Below are positions 34,593 to 45,070 of a stretch of 64,000 nt of DNA, piece by piece. The translations under genes were made by a program, and so were the position numbers. The stretch spans positions 85,943,662 through 86,007,661 of the forward strand of contig NC_086027.1 of the NCBI RefSeq assembly GCF_036323735.1. Direction: 5' to 3'. The stretch's first letter is position 1; every line of letters begins with the position of its first letter. This DNA is from Rattus norvegicus. Its lineage: Eukaryota > Chordata > Mammalia > Rodentia > Muridae. The notes beneath the pieces are model-generated. The model ran no database searches. It was given only the letters and a program-made list of their open reading frames with translations, and had not been told where the DNA came from.

Positions 34593-35162
34593 ATGCTTAA
34601 TCTGCTGCTCTTCCTGGCTTGCTTACAGGTCCTTTTGGCAGGTAGTGAATGCAAGATCATTTTAATGGGGGGGGGGGTCCCCTGGGAGTGGAGCAAAAGT
34701 TTTGAGCATTTACTCGATCACAGTGGAGGGAGGCCAGCTGTTGTGGGCGGTGAACTCCCCATAGAAGCAGCCGTGCGCATGCGTGACTTCACATCCGCAA
34801 CCTGGGAAAGACAGGCTGAGTGCGCAAAAGATGACCCAGTGTGGGAATGGGGAGTCAGCCAAGCACCCCATGATCGTGTGCCGGCCTGCAACAAAGCCAG
34901 ACAGGAAAGCCTGGAGAGACTGAGCCTATACCCAGCATGGGGCATACTCCTGGGTCCGCTTTCCTTTGGCACAGGTCTGCCCCAAGGGGCAGGTGCTAAT
35001 GAGACCAAGCAGTGGGAGATGGGGCAGATTTGGCCCCAGCAAAAGGCTCATTCAGAGTTGCCCTGTCTCTGCCACCCACTCAGGATCCGCCAAGCCAGCT
35101 TAAGTTACCATCCTCATAGCATACCTAAGGATATGGTTACTCACAGACCCTCCCAGGAGTGA
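34593..35162 (+). CDS. Unrecognised open frame, 189 codons from first ATG (doubtful)
   Basis: This is the longest frame not explained by a repeat. The frame extends upstream to a TTG at 34578, but the first ATG is at 34593, in a weak initiation context. The start encodes a hydrophobic stretch (MLNLLLFLACLQVLLAG) that could act as a signal peptide. The rest has no domain I know. An 11-G run at 34667-34677 lies inside the frame, so one slipped base would destroy it. A 96-codon minus frame overlaps it. The local CpG enrichment may simply have removed stop codons. I see no clear splice sites or polyadenylation signal tied to it. Most likely chance or non-coding RNA sequence; a novel small secreted protein is only a remote option. 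Confidence 0.12.
   Translation: MLNLLLFLACLQVLLAGSECKIILMGGGVPWEWSKSFEHLLDHSGGRPAVVGGELPIEAAVRMRDFTSATWERQAECAKDDPVWEWGVSQAPHDRVPACNKARQESLERLSLYPAWGILLGPLSFGTGLPQGAGANETKQWEMGQIWPQQKAHSELPCLCHPLRIRQASLSYHPHSIPKDMVTHRPSQE
34700..35105. promoter_or_regulatory. CpG-enriched patch with NRF1-like site
   Basis: About eleven CpGs in 400 bp, far above the surrounding DNA. TGCGCATGCG (34774-34783) fits the NRF1 core GCGCATGCG. GTGGGCGG lies at about 34743-34750, an SP/KLF/EGR-type motif. No TATA box or exon is evident. It could be a weak CpG-type promoter or an enhancer, or a fragment of an unrecognised repeat. Confidence 0.3.
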
Positions 35163-35175
35163 AAGAGGCATTTCT

Positions 35176-35177
<2 letters not shown>

Positions 35178-35245
<68 letters not shown>
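35178..35245. repeat. (TG)34 microsatellite
   Basis: A perfect array of about 68 bp, the longest pure TG run in the window. It gives spurious Cys/Val frames. Confidence 0.95.
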
Positions 35246-35246
<1 letters not shown>

Positions 35247-35601
35247 CCGTGTTTTGCTGTATTTTGTTGCCTCTGTGTATTTGCTACCAACTCAAAAGGC
35301 AGCTCTCCGTTTGCACCGGAACCGTTCTCTCATTTGTTCTTTTATATCGTTGGCTTTTGCATTTGAATAAATATGCTTGAGTATTTGCCGCACCAGACCG
35401 AAATGCACCCGTGCCCTTTTACAGACCGAAGCTGCTGCAAATGAAATCCCTTTAGCTATTTTGCAGAAAGACACTCCTCCTCAAGCTGACAGCTCTGTGT
35501 ACACACTTCAGACAGTGTCTTATGTTTTCTCTTGGGGAAATAATTTACAAACAAAACACATTAATCTGTACTTTTGATCTCCATAGTCTCTTAAACCTGC
35601 A
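35246..35601. other. Unannotated DNA
   Basis: No repeat or gene recognised between the two TG arrays. Confidence 0.35.
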
Positions 35602-35671
35602 TGTGGTATGTGTGTGTATGTATGTGTGTGTGTGAGTGTGTGTATGTGTGTGCGTGTGTGTGTGTGTGTTG
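35602..35671. repeat. Imperfect (TG)n repeat
   Basis: TGTGTATG and TGTGTGTG units with single-base interruptions. Confidence 0.9.
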
Positions 35672-36288
35672 TGTGTAAGCACATGGAAGGGAGCACAATG
35701 TTCATCATGAACTTCTCTGCAATGCCTCTATCTTGTTTTGAGGGACCCCCCAAATTACACCATGGTCCAGTGAGTGCTTAAGCAGCAGGGACCATCTTTG
35801 CTATGGGTTGTGAGAACTGAAGCAGTACTTAGGTGCACAGCCTGGAGATTAACTTGTGTACAGGTCTGGTAGTCTTCAGATGAGAAGGAAGTGTCTGGGA
35901 TCATTTGTGGGGGTCCCCTGGCATCTTTAAATTCTACAAAGACCCACACTGGATCAATGTGCAATTTAAATAGCAAAGAAAAGGAAAGATCCTGATCATA
36001 GAGATTTCTCTTAGATCATACTGAGAAGTTTCCTGAAAACCACCTAGAAAGGATGGCACAATTCAACAGGTTTTCATTATGGGGAGTATTTATAAAATAC
36101 GGTTAGGGACTGTTTATTTGTGATAATAGCTAGCTACAAGACAGACAACACAAACAAGTGCATATCCTCATTTCTAAGCAACGAACACTAACCAACGCCA
36201 GTTAAATCTACTCCCCTGCCATTCTGGTGACTGGCGTTTAGCTCCTATGTGTGTCCTTGGAACCTTGACAATTTGTGTATTACTTTGT
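35672..36288. other. Unannotated DNA
   Basis: Nothing recognised. A 73-codon minus frame has no known domain. Confidence 0.35.
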
Positions 36289-36410
36289 CCAACCAACATT
36301 CGTTGAACTTACCTTTTGAGCCAGGCACTATTTGTGCCTCCCTGCCCTCACCCCACCCCCAAGAAGTTCACAGCTAAATGATTATAGTCAAGAAGTTTTT
36401 ACACAGGACA
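36289..36410 (-). mobile_element. L2-type LINE 3' remnant, antisense
   Basis: CCAACATTCGTTGAACTTAC, then GAGCCAGGCACTATTTGTGC, then CCTGCCCTCA and AAGAAGTTCACAGCTAAATG reproduce the L2 3' end backwards. This is the best of the antisense L2 pieces here. Confidence 0.6.
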
Positions 36411-36796
36411 AACTGAGTAATGGTAGAGAGAAGGTATGAATCGTGACCAGCAGTTTTTATTATTAATAGAAAGCCACTGAGCTCAAATAGGAACCCAAGA
36501 GCATATGCTAGTTTATGAATAAAGGAACCGGGAAAACAAAAATAAGTCAGCTGGAGTTGGCGGGAGCAAATGGCAAAAGGAAATATTAAGAAAATAGCTG
36601 AGAACAGCTAGTACAGTCTCGAAGTACAGCTAGCAACAGTACACAAAGGACAAGGATCTCTTGTCTCTGGTTTCATCCAACTATTTCCCATGATTCCACC
36701 TCAACAGGAACCAAATGGAGTTCTTTTCATGTAAAGTTTCAGAAATCCAAGAACAATGGAGTTCAGCCTGACAGTGCAGAAGGGCTGCATAAAGCT
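36411..36796. other. Unannotated DNA
   Basis: Nothing recognised. Confidence 0.35.
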
Positions 36797-37012
36797 TGTT
36801 TTGTTTTCTTCGCTTCCTTTGTTTTTAGAGACAAGGTCCCAGGAAGCCCAGACTTGCTCTGAAGCCAAAGATAACCTTGAACTCCTAATACTCCTGCCCC
36901 TACTTCCCCAATGCTGAGAACACAGGCCTGTGCTACCAATCAGTGTTGGGTATAGAACTCAGAGCTTCATGCACACGAGGCAAGTATTTTTACTAGGCTC
37001 TATCCCCAGCCC
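36797..37012 (-). mobile_element. B4-type SINE, antisense
   Basis: TTTTTAGAGACAAGGTCCCA and CCTTGAACTCCTAATACTCC are the B1-like half. TTGGGTATAGAACTCAGAGC, ACACGAGGCAAGTATTTTTA and CTCTATCCCCAGCC are the ID-like half, in antisense order. Confidence 0.75.
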
Positions 37013-37438
37013 TTTACACAGATTGCTAAGACATCTATATTGTGAGTAGAGAATCTATGAACCCATCATCAGTCCAGCAGTGGTAGAGGCCGCTTGCTGC
37101 ATCTTTCTCTGCTGAGTTAGTGAGAGGATATAGTGTGAGTTAGTGTCAGTTGCAGTGGTATTTATTGGGCTGTTGTGTCTTAAGTATCTTTTCCTTGATG
37201 TTCATGTTTATTTCTGCTAGACTAAAAAATAGCATTATCAAAAACCTTCTGGAGCTCTGCAGCCTGAAAGAGCCCTGTTACATTTACTCTCTGTTTCCGA
37301 AGTGTGACATTGATACTCAAAGAAGGTGGCTATTATCAGCCATCTTCTCCTGCTGCTGTGTGCCCCCCTGACCTTTCTCTGCCTTGTCGCCACCATCCCT
37401 CTGATTTCTATAAATTTGCTGAAACAGAAATGTACATG
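37013..37438. other. Unannotated DNA
   Basis: Nothing convincing. A weak antisense MIR trace is possible around 37290-37325. Confidence 0.3.
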
Positions 37439-37455
37439 CACACACATACCTATAT

Positions 37456-37509
<54 letters not shown>
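37439..37509. repeat. (CA)n microsatellite
   Basis: ACACACATACC/TATATACATA lead-in followed by about 21 uninterrupted CA units. Confidence 0.95.
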
Positions 37510-37671
37510 CCCTCTGGATTGTGAGGTAGCCACAACTGGTCTTATTATCTATGGCTTTTTGTTTCAAATCTGTTGAAAAATCAGCACTGGACTGATTGAT
37601 CCTTCCTCTCAACTGCTACTGCCTTACCTCCTCCAGCAATCCAGGGCAAGGGGTCACTTCATTTCTTCTTT

Positions 37672-37795
37672 GTAATGCTCTGTTTTTTCCTTACTTGTCT
37701 GTCTCCTGGCTCTTGACCCCTTGAGAGGATATTCCTCACTATAAAGGGAGGCAGGACTCTGTCCTTGTATAGCTATTTATGAAATATTTATGTAG
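37672..37795 (+). mobile_element. L2-type LINE 3' remnant
   Basis: TGTCTGTCTCCTGGCTCTTG, ACCCCTTGAGAGGATATTCC and GGCAGGACTCTGTCCTTGTA follow the L2 3' end in sense orientation. Confidence 0.45.
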
Positions 37796-38614
37796 TTAAA
37801 TATATAATATCCATTACTCATAACTCTATGGCAACAATCCTGATTCTTTCTGATTTTGTCTAATGTGCTCTATCTTAAACAAATCTAGAACCACAGTGGT
37901 TTTCTTTCTGATCCTGAATTTGGCCAGGTAGCCCTATCTATGAACTATGCATGGCTTATTTTCTCCCTTTCTCTCCAGCTCAGTTATCTACAAAGTGTTC
38001 TACTTCTTATCCTTATTATCCTATTACAGCTCAAAAGATCTTACAAAAGACAACTTCCCTGCAGGGACTGGGCTAGTAAATATAAAGCCTGAGCCTGAGA
38101 AAGCCCTTGGTCAGAAAAGGATGGAGAATGGTGGGTTTAGTCAAGAGATGTGTATAAGGAACATGGCTGTCCAACATGACAGAGCTCTCAAGCAGACAAA
38201 TCAAAGACATTCAGATCAACAAAACATATATATATTACTAGATGATTCAAGCTATTGAATAAAGTGGGAATCCAAGGGAACTCATAGATATAAAAAAAAT
38301 TAAGTAAGAAAAAAGGGAAGGATAGAATCAGAAAACAGCATTTGGAAACTATCATCATAGTCAATGATTCGAGCAATAATTAGAGGAACTGTGATCATGA
38401 AACTTTCAGAGTTTGTGAAGTAATGGGAGCTCTCTGCAAAGCATCACCTCAAAAGGTACTTACTAATTACAAAGGGGAAAACAGTAATTTTATAGTAAAG
38501 AAACATTAGCTTTAACCAAATGATTTAAACTCACCTTATCAGAAATGGGGGCCAATCAATCTCATGTGCATATTAACATGATGTTTAAAGTTGTTTTTAT
38601 GGTACATACATATG

Positions 38615-38616
<2 letters not shown>
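37796..38616. other. AT-rich unannotated DNA
   Basis: Nothing recognised. A 103-codon frame at 37947-38258 has no known domain. Confidence 0.35.

Positions 38617-38657
<41 letters not shown>
38617..38657. repeat. (CA)20 microsatellite
   Basis: A perfect array preceded by ATGCACG. Confidence 0.95.
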
Positions 38658-38660
<3 letters not shown>

Positions 38661-38774
38661 CTGCTATGATGTGAATGTTCAGTGTTCCTCATAGACTCAT
38701 AGACTCTGGTTTTGTTGTCACGTGCTTCCCAGATGGTCATGTTGCTCAGAGAGATCATGGTCACTACAAGGATA

Positions 38775-38819
38775 GTGAGTTGTTCAAGACCAGCCTAGAT
38801 TCCATAAATGAGAACCCTT

Positions 38820-38821
<2 letters not shown>
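38775..38821 (+). mobile_element. B1/B4 3' fragment
   Basis: GTGAGTTGTTCAAGACCAGC followed by CTAGATTCCATAAATGAGAA matches the 3' part of the B1-like half. Its A-rich end runs straight into the GA array, which likely grew from the SINE tail. Confidence 0.65.
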
Positions 38822-38914
<93 letters not shown>

Positions 38915-38987
38915 AGGAGGGAGGGAGGGAGGGAGGGAGGGAGGGAGGGAGGGAGGGAGGGAGGGAGGGAGGGAGGAAGGAAGGAAA
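38822..38987. repeat. Pure purine array: (GA)n, (GAAA)n, (GGGA)n
   Basis: About 165 bp of nearly uninterrupted purine on plus: (GA)n to 38870, (GAAA)n to about 38908, (GGGA)n to about 38972, then GGAA units. Three adjacent repeat types with mirror symmetry. It gives Arg/Glu and Leu/Ser/Pro-rich spurious frames. Confidence 0.95.
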
Positions 38988-39009
38988 TGAATTCTCCCTT
39001 GGCCATATC

Positions 39010-39240
39010 TTTCATATTCTATTTAATTTCTCTGTAATCCACTGGCCATTATTTCTTTGCTGTCTGACATTTTTTTTTCTTTTTTCTTTTTTTCGGAGCT
39101 GAGGACTGAACCAAGGGCCTTGCACTTGCTAGGCAAGCACTCTACCACTGAGCTAAGTCCCCAACCCATGTCTGACATTTTTTAATAATTAGTTTATCTT
39201 ACATTCCCCACTAGAATATAAACTCCTAGAGAAGAAAATG
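39010..39240 (+). mobile_element. L2-type LINE 3' remnant, split by an ID
   Basis: Before the ID the sequence reads CCACTGGCCATTATTTCTTT and TGTCTGACATTT. After it come TAGTTTATCTTACATTCCCC and ACTAGAATATAAACTCCTAG, the L2 'cccactagaatgtaagctcc' region. Removing the ID and one duplication copy gives a continuous element. Confidence 0.6.
39061..39180 (-). mobile_element. ID SINE inserted into L2, antisense
   Basis: The T-rich tail complement is followed by CGGAGCTGAGGACTGAACCA, AGGGCCTTGCACTTGCTAGG and GAGCTAAGTCCCCAACCC, an antisense ID (body about 39073-39168). TGTCTGACATTT is duplicated at 39061-39072 and 39169-39180. Confidence 0.93.
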
Positions 39241-39859
39241 CTCGTCTTTCTTATTTTTGCTAAGAATCATAGCTAAAGGTCTCCATTTACGATTCAAAAC
39301 GTTCTTAAGGGTTTCACTCCATTTAGCATTGCTGTTGTCGGTTAAGTGAACCAAACCCCCTAGACAGCAAAAATCTAGCTCCTTTCAGATGGATTCTCCT
39401 CTCCCATTCCTGTTCAAGGGCAGTTACCTTACCAACAGCATCTCTATCACCTCTTACAGGTGCTAGCCAGATTCTCTTCAACAAGCCAGCTGACTCCCTC
39501 AGATTGAGAAGATACTATTGAAGTTGTTCTCCATGGCTTATGAGTCCCCTTGCATCCTCTCACATTTTCTTCTGCTTCTCTCTCCTTTTCTGGATCCAGG
39601 TCACTTAAAGAGCTATCTCCTGCACTATGGATTTTTTCCTTTCAATTTCCTCCATTCACTTGTAAACTCATTCAAATATTGTCTCCAACACTCCCTGACT
39701 CATTTAAACAGCCTTTCCTTTGCTCCCAAAATATTATAGCTCCTTACTCTAAGCGATTTGAGAATAAGCTGCTCCTGGGCCTCAAATATTTTAGCTCTCA
39801 ACTGGAGATATCACTTCATATGCACTTCCAAGCCTAACTTTCTACAAGAAGGACTTACA
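39241..39859. other. Unannotated DNA
   Basis: C/T-rich mid-section (39540-39740), possibly further L2 sequence but not assignable. Frames of 73-95 codons are unrecognised. Confidence 0.3.
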
Positions 39860-39935
39860 GTTGGAGCAGGGATTTGTTGAATACTTTATCCTTAGCCCAG
39901 GGACACAATAGATGCTTCATTAATTTATATGAAAG
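39860..39935 (+). mobile_element. L2-type LINE 3' end
   Basis: TTGGAGCAGGGATTTGTTGA, then ATCCTTAGCCCAGGGACACA and ATAGATGCTTCATTAATTTA match the terminal L2 block. Confidence 0.5.
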
Positions 39936-40784
39936 AAATCAACATGTAGTGCTTACCAGAAGTAATAAATATGATAAAAGGATACACCTATAAATAAAAT
40001 TTTGGATGTAACTGGTCTTTACGCCAGTGAACTACAGCAGTCAGTCAACATTTTTCTTGATAGATTTTTTTATGATGAAGACTCGTGGACATTGTCCATA
40101 ATCAATATTTTCTAGCTTAGACAATGCCTTACTCAGCAAAGCAACTTTTATATCTATCATAGACTTCTTGACTCATTAGTGATAAATGCACGAATAATGC
40201 TCACAGGTATCCTGTGAGAGTTCGTTGTTCCCAGAAGCACATTCACAGTTTACCTCAACCCATAGAACTCTTGATATCCTGTGACCACAGGATCACTCTG
40301 GTCAGCCTTACGTCTGTAAGAACTGGCCACAGGTGACCAACTGTTCTATGGTTTCCATTAAGGTGCCAACCTTTCTCAGCATGTCCCTGGCATTTTGTGA
40401 GAGGTTTGCTCTTTTGCCTCCATAATTTGGGATAGGCAGAGACAGTTACTGTGGAAGGCACGGTAATGACAGAACTGCCTCAGAAAGTAAATAAAAACGA
40501 TTGCTTTGTCTAGGGCCCTTCACTATTCTCTTTTGAAAACATCCCCTGCATCAGTGAAAAGGAGATAAAACCTCTGTGCTTATTATTCTAAGTCCTCACT
40601 TCCAGGCAAGACGATGGAGCTTAATCCCAGAGATGTGGTCCTTTACCTTCTTCCTGCCCCTTGAGTCATTTCATAAGAAAATAAATGTCATGATCTCATA
40701 TACTATTATGCTAGTAGTCAGGATAATGTGCAGTCAACCAAGGAACCAAAGTGTTGTGTTGGGGAAAAAAGAAAAATTTTAGAA
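39936..40784. other. Unannotated DNA
   Basis: Nothing recognised. Confidence 0.35.
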
Positions 40785-40990
40785 CTACAAAGACTTGGGT
40801 TCTAACCCTAGTTTTACTATTGTGCATGACTAACAAGTGACCTTGGTTAAGTGACATAATCTCAGTGGCCTTTCAATTTCTCTGAGGCTTTAACTTCTGT
40901 CTCAGTAGGATTTGGGGAGGATTAAAAGAGGAAACAGATGTTTGCCACCTAGCATGGACTCTGACACAAAGTCAATGTCCATTGATTAGA
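40785..40990 (+). mobile_element. MIR SINE, near full length
   Basis: ACTTGGGTTCTAACCCTAGT, AAGTGACCTTGGTTAAGTGA, TTCAATTTCTCTGAGGCTTT and GGATTAAAAGAGGAAACAGA follow MIR from head to tail. The most complete MIR here. Confidence 0.75.
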
Positions 40991-42295
40991 CTATGCCCAT
41001 TCAAGGCACATGACAAATATTTACAGAACAAAGGAGCAATCAAATCCCTGCAAAATGTGAATTGCCTTCTCTTGCTACTAAGTCCTAACCCACCCCATCT
41101 CCTAACTTCCATAAGAATCCCAGAAAAGATTTACCAGCCTGATCGAATTAAAATCACAGCGTGAACTCCTCAGTTGATAATGATCATTATCTAAAGGATC
41201 GTAGAGATAAATCCATACAGAAAGAATAAATGAAAAACAAGTAAATAAAAAGAAGTGGGCAATAGCACTTTATTCAGTTCTGCCAAAATCTTAGGCCAGT
41301 TGGAAAACCTAACTTCCTAGCAGGTGACTCTTCCAGAAAGAAAACCAATACTAATAAAATTTAATTGATAATTAAAGTAGAGTGAAATTCCTAGTACTAC
41401 ATACATCAAGGCTCATCTATCACTTTATTTTATTTTGTTTTATTCCAAGTTGTTTGATACTTCAAGAAAACATCTTAAAACTGAACAGGCATGACTGATC
41501 ACTGCACTGACCTGGCAGCCACTCCTCCCAGCCCCATTGTTTGTGGTAGAGATGTATGGTCAAGTCTCCAATCCTCCATTCTTTCCTTTAGTCTAGACAC
41601 AGATGGACTACATTTCCCATCTTCCCTTGGAGTTAGGTGTAGCCATCAATCAAGAGCTAGTCAATAGAGAAGAGAAATACGGCCTATCTCACCTTGAGGC
41701 GTGGCCTACTGACATTCATCTCTTCCAGGTTTCCTTGCCTTGGGCTTCAGAAATGGACAGAACCTCAGAATGGCTCTACAACCTTCCCTCTGAATATGTC
41801 TGCACATCTTTAAAACTCAGTCCTCAAATCACCTCAGGAACCATCAATTCTGCATGTTTATATGCCCTGAGTGTGTATGTATAAACTAATCTGCTACTGT
41901 CCTGAGTCCTGGTGCAGATGGTGGCCCATTTGTGACAAAAATTACCCAGCTCTTCCAACATACTGCTGAGAAGCAGTCTTTCTGTTTCACACAGAAGTGA
42001 TAGGATGGAGGACTCAACCAATATCACCGTGAATGTTTGACAGGTGCAGAATTCCTAAATTATCTTCCTTAGAATTCCCTACTCAAAGTTCTACCAGTCT
42101 CTGGTTTCTCATACTGTGGTCCCCCAGTGCACCTTGTACTGAACAACTACTTTAGTTAGCATGGACAAAAATAATAGTCATTCATTCATTTCTACATTTC
42201 TATCATCGGTGCTAAATAGAGACATTGCTTAAACATTCTTGCATGCAGCATGTGGCAAGAACCTGCATATTCTTCACTCCAGAGGAAGAATTACT
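40991..42295. other. Unannotated DNA
   Basis: Around 41604-41690 (GGACTACATTTCCCATCTTC, AGTTAGGTGTAGCCATCAAT) it resembles an old interspersed repeat seen in many mammals, but I cannot name the family. No gene is seen. Confidence 0.3.
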
Positions 42296-42370
42296 GCAGG
42301 GCAGAGCCAATGTCACTTATCCCTGAATGCCTAGTATACAGGGAAGACACTGAGTAAATGTCAAATTCCT
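42296..42370 (+). mobile_element. L2/MIR-type 3' fragment
   Basis: AGGGCAGAGCCAATGTCACT, then GAATGCCTAGTATACAGGGA and CTGAGTAAATGTC match the L2 terminal block. Short. Confidence 0.4.
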
Positions 42371-43682
42371 TGTGGGTAAAGACACATAGTCATGGGAAGT
42401 ACATTCTATACTCATTAGTATACATCATATACGGTGTATAAAATGTTTGTGCAGCTATACCATGGGCTGCTCAAAGAATGGGATTAATAGGAAAGAAACA
42501 AAAGAAATGGCCTCTTTGCTCAGTAATGAGTTCTGGGGAAGACTTGGCACAGCAGGGATACTGAGCTGGACTTTGTAACCGCAGCAAAGGGCAAGTGCAG
42601 AACTAGGAAGCCCATGTGCTTCCAGCTCTGTGCCTAGCGCATTTGCACACACCACTCCTTCTGCTACAGTTCTTAAAGGCTATTTTAAGATTCAGCAGCC
42701 TTTAAGCCTTTTTTTTTTCCTTAAGAAGCTTCCCTAAGCCTTTTTTGTTACACAAAGAAAAAGCTGTTTCTCCTAAAATAAAGAGTTGCTGAAAGCCAGA
42801 AGCTTTTGATTTAACAGAAAAAAAAAAAAAAAAAAAAAAAAAAACTCCAAACTCATCGATTTTAATCAACGCTAAAGTGGGAGATCTCAAAGTCTTAGAT
42901 TCGGTGCGTTTCTTAACATCCAGTGTTTTAGAGAATATTTAATTAAATCAGCCAACCTGGAAAAAATATGCAAGGAGAAAAATACAGAGAAATGTTTTGA
43001 GGCTTACATAGAAGATCCTTTTGTTCGTTGCAGAAGCTGAAGGTCCATGGGCCTAGAAGCCAAGAAAAAATAGTTCATTCATCTTTAACTATATGCATGG
43101 ATATACTTCTCATATTTTTACTTGCCCATGCTAACTCATAACTGTCAATCAACTATTAAAAACCTTAATTACGTATGATGACATACAATGTCACTGTTCA
43201 CCACTTAAACGGAATCTTCATTCTAAGGTCATATTCTCTACTCATTGCACATCCAGAGTTTTATAATTGTTATGAAAGTGATACACATGTATTATGCACA
43301 AAAGTCCAGAGGAACAATAAATTGAACAACTTGAATTATTAGTAAGGGAGTTTGGATTTGTTTTTTAAGTTTTATCAACCTTTCTGGAAGGTTTCATAAT
43401 GTGTTTTCTTTTAGCTCCTACAATAAAAATTTCCTCTGATAGCACTTAGAACTCCCAAAATATTCTGGGTTTTGTACAGGAGCACAACATTCATAGCTAC
43501 AAGTCCATCTATTCAACTTCATGGTCTCATGTGTACACCACCATACTTCTTATATGTTTGTAAACTCAAAAGTGGTCTTGCATAACTTGTTTACATGTAA
43601 ATATATTATTTTCAAATTTTCTCAATGAATTCCAATTATTTACTGAACACCACACATGAATGAATATGGTTTTGCAGAATCA
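42371..43682. other. Unannotated DNA with a 27-A run
   Basis: A 27-A run at 42818-42844, with no recognisable element body upstream, could be a retroposed tail. Otherwise AT-rich and unassigned. Confidence 0.4.
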
Positions 43683-43755
43683 GGGCTAGGGATGGGTCTC
43701 ATGATGGAGCACTCTCTCCTGCTTTGCACATGACTTGGTGTTTGATCCACAAAAG
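43683..43755 (+). mobile_element. Old ID-like SINE fragment
   Basis: GGGCTAGGGATGGGTCTCAT, GGAGCACTCTCTCCTGCTTT and GGTGTTTGATCCAC match the ID/B4 head with heavy divergence. Confidence 0.5.
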
Positions 43756-44287
43756 GTGAAATGGTTGTACAGTATTGTCCCTTTTTCTAACCCTTTGTCT
43801 CCATCTCTCATAAGCTTTTGGTCATCTACCTCTTGTATTTCCAGATTTCCCTTATGTACACACAAATGTAAAACTCACTGCTGCACATTTAACACCATCA
43901 CAAATTCTACCAATTCCCTACGGTCCTTTTTCCTATTAAGGAAAAAGATGAACATTACCAATAAATTCTAAAAAAAATGTTCTCCATATATCCTCCTCTA
44001 AACAACAAAAGATATTCTCGCCTTATTATCATAGAGAGGAGAAGAAATTACTAAGATTAGATCAAAATGGTAAAAAAAAAAAATCAAAAGATACTATGAA
44101 GGCCAAGATTTACGTATAAAATGTTGATCTAAAGACAGAACAAAAAAAAAATGTTGGTAGACAGGAAGACTTGATTAGGCAAATCTTCTCTCAGCTGCTG
44201 ACCAATCCTGGTGGGACTGGTGAGGTCAGACTAACTTATGAAGTTGAGGGCTAAACAAGAAACATATTTCAGACGTCATTGGATTCA
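43756..44287. other. Unannotated AT-rich DNA
   Basis: Short A-runs at about 44072-44083 and 44142-44150. Nothing else recognised up to the minisatellite. Confidence 0.4.
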
Positions 44288-44823
44288 TATTGGATGGTCC
44301 CCTTTCTGATCACTGACAGTCCACTGCTAGGTGTATATTGGATGGTCCCCTTTCTGATCACTGACTGACAGTCCACTGCTAGGTGTATATTGGATGGTCC
44401 CCTTTCTGATCACTGACAGTCCACTGCTAGGTGTATATTGGATGGTCCCCTTTCTGATCACTGACAGTCCACTGCTAGGTGTATATTGGATGGTCCCCTT
44501 TCTGATCACTGACAGTCCACTGCTAGGTGTATATTGGATGGTCCCCTTTCTGATCACTGACTGACAGTCCACTGCTAGGTGTATATTGGATGGTCCCCTT
44601 TCTGATCACTGACAGTCCACTGCTAGGTGTATATTGGATGGTCCCCTTTCTGATCACTGACAGTCCACTGCTAGGTGTATATTGGATGGTCCCCTTTCTG
44701 ATCACTGACAGTCCACTGCTAGGTGTATATTGGATGGTCCCCTTTCTGATCACTGACAGTCCACTGCTAGGTGTATATTGGATGGTCCCCTTTCTGATCA
44801 CTGACAGTCCACTGCTAGGTGTA
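44288..44823. repeat. 48-bp minisatellite, 11 units
   Basis: Eleven tandem units beginning TATTGGATGGTCCCC and ending CCACTGCTAGGTGTA. Nine are 48 bp. Two (44336-44387 and 44532-44583) are 52 bp because TGAC is duplicated in the ATCACTGAC segment. Apart from that I see no differences between units. The 52-bp units are units 2 and 6, so units 2-5 and 6-9 look like a duplicated 196-bp block. Because 48 is a multiple of three, frames run through most of it and give a 16-residue peptide repeat on both strands; the 4-bp insertions break those frames. No promoter or homology supports translation. Confidence 0.97.
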
Positions 44824-45070
44824 GCGACAGAAGAACAGATAGAAGCTCCTGGTGACACTTCCATGCCACTGGGATAAGTTCAAATCCTTGAGGTAACTGG
44901 TGAAGGCACTTCTCTGTGTGGAGACATGTTAGCAAGTTTATGAGATGATCTGTGGGGAGAGAAATCTGTAAAGGGAGACATAACAGGGGATGATGAGAAT
45001 GACATGCCCCAGGCACCAGATTCAAGAGGAAGAAGTTGTGAACTGGCAGAACCTTGATGTTCTTGGCAAC
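44824..45070. other. Unannotated DNA
   Basis: Between the minisatellite and the URR1; nothing recognised. Confidence 0.35.

Noticed and set aside
34593..35162. A novel secreted protein gene
   Set aside because: A hydrophobic start is not enough: weak initiation context, an 11-G run in frame, an overlapping opposite frame and no homology that I recognise. Kept only as a low-confidence entry.
38822..38987. A possible CRISPR-like or regulatory direct-repeat array
   Set aside because: There are no spacers. It is a simple homopurine microsatellite in a mammalian genome.
44327..44864. 16-residue tandem peptide repeats on both strands
   Set aside because: They follow from a 48-bp unit free of stops in several frames. 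The 4-bp insertions break the frames, and nothing supports transcription or translation.
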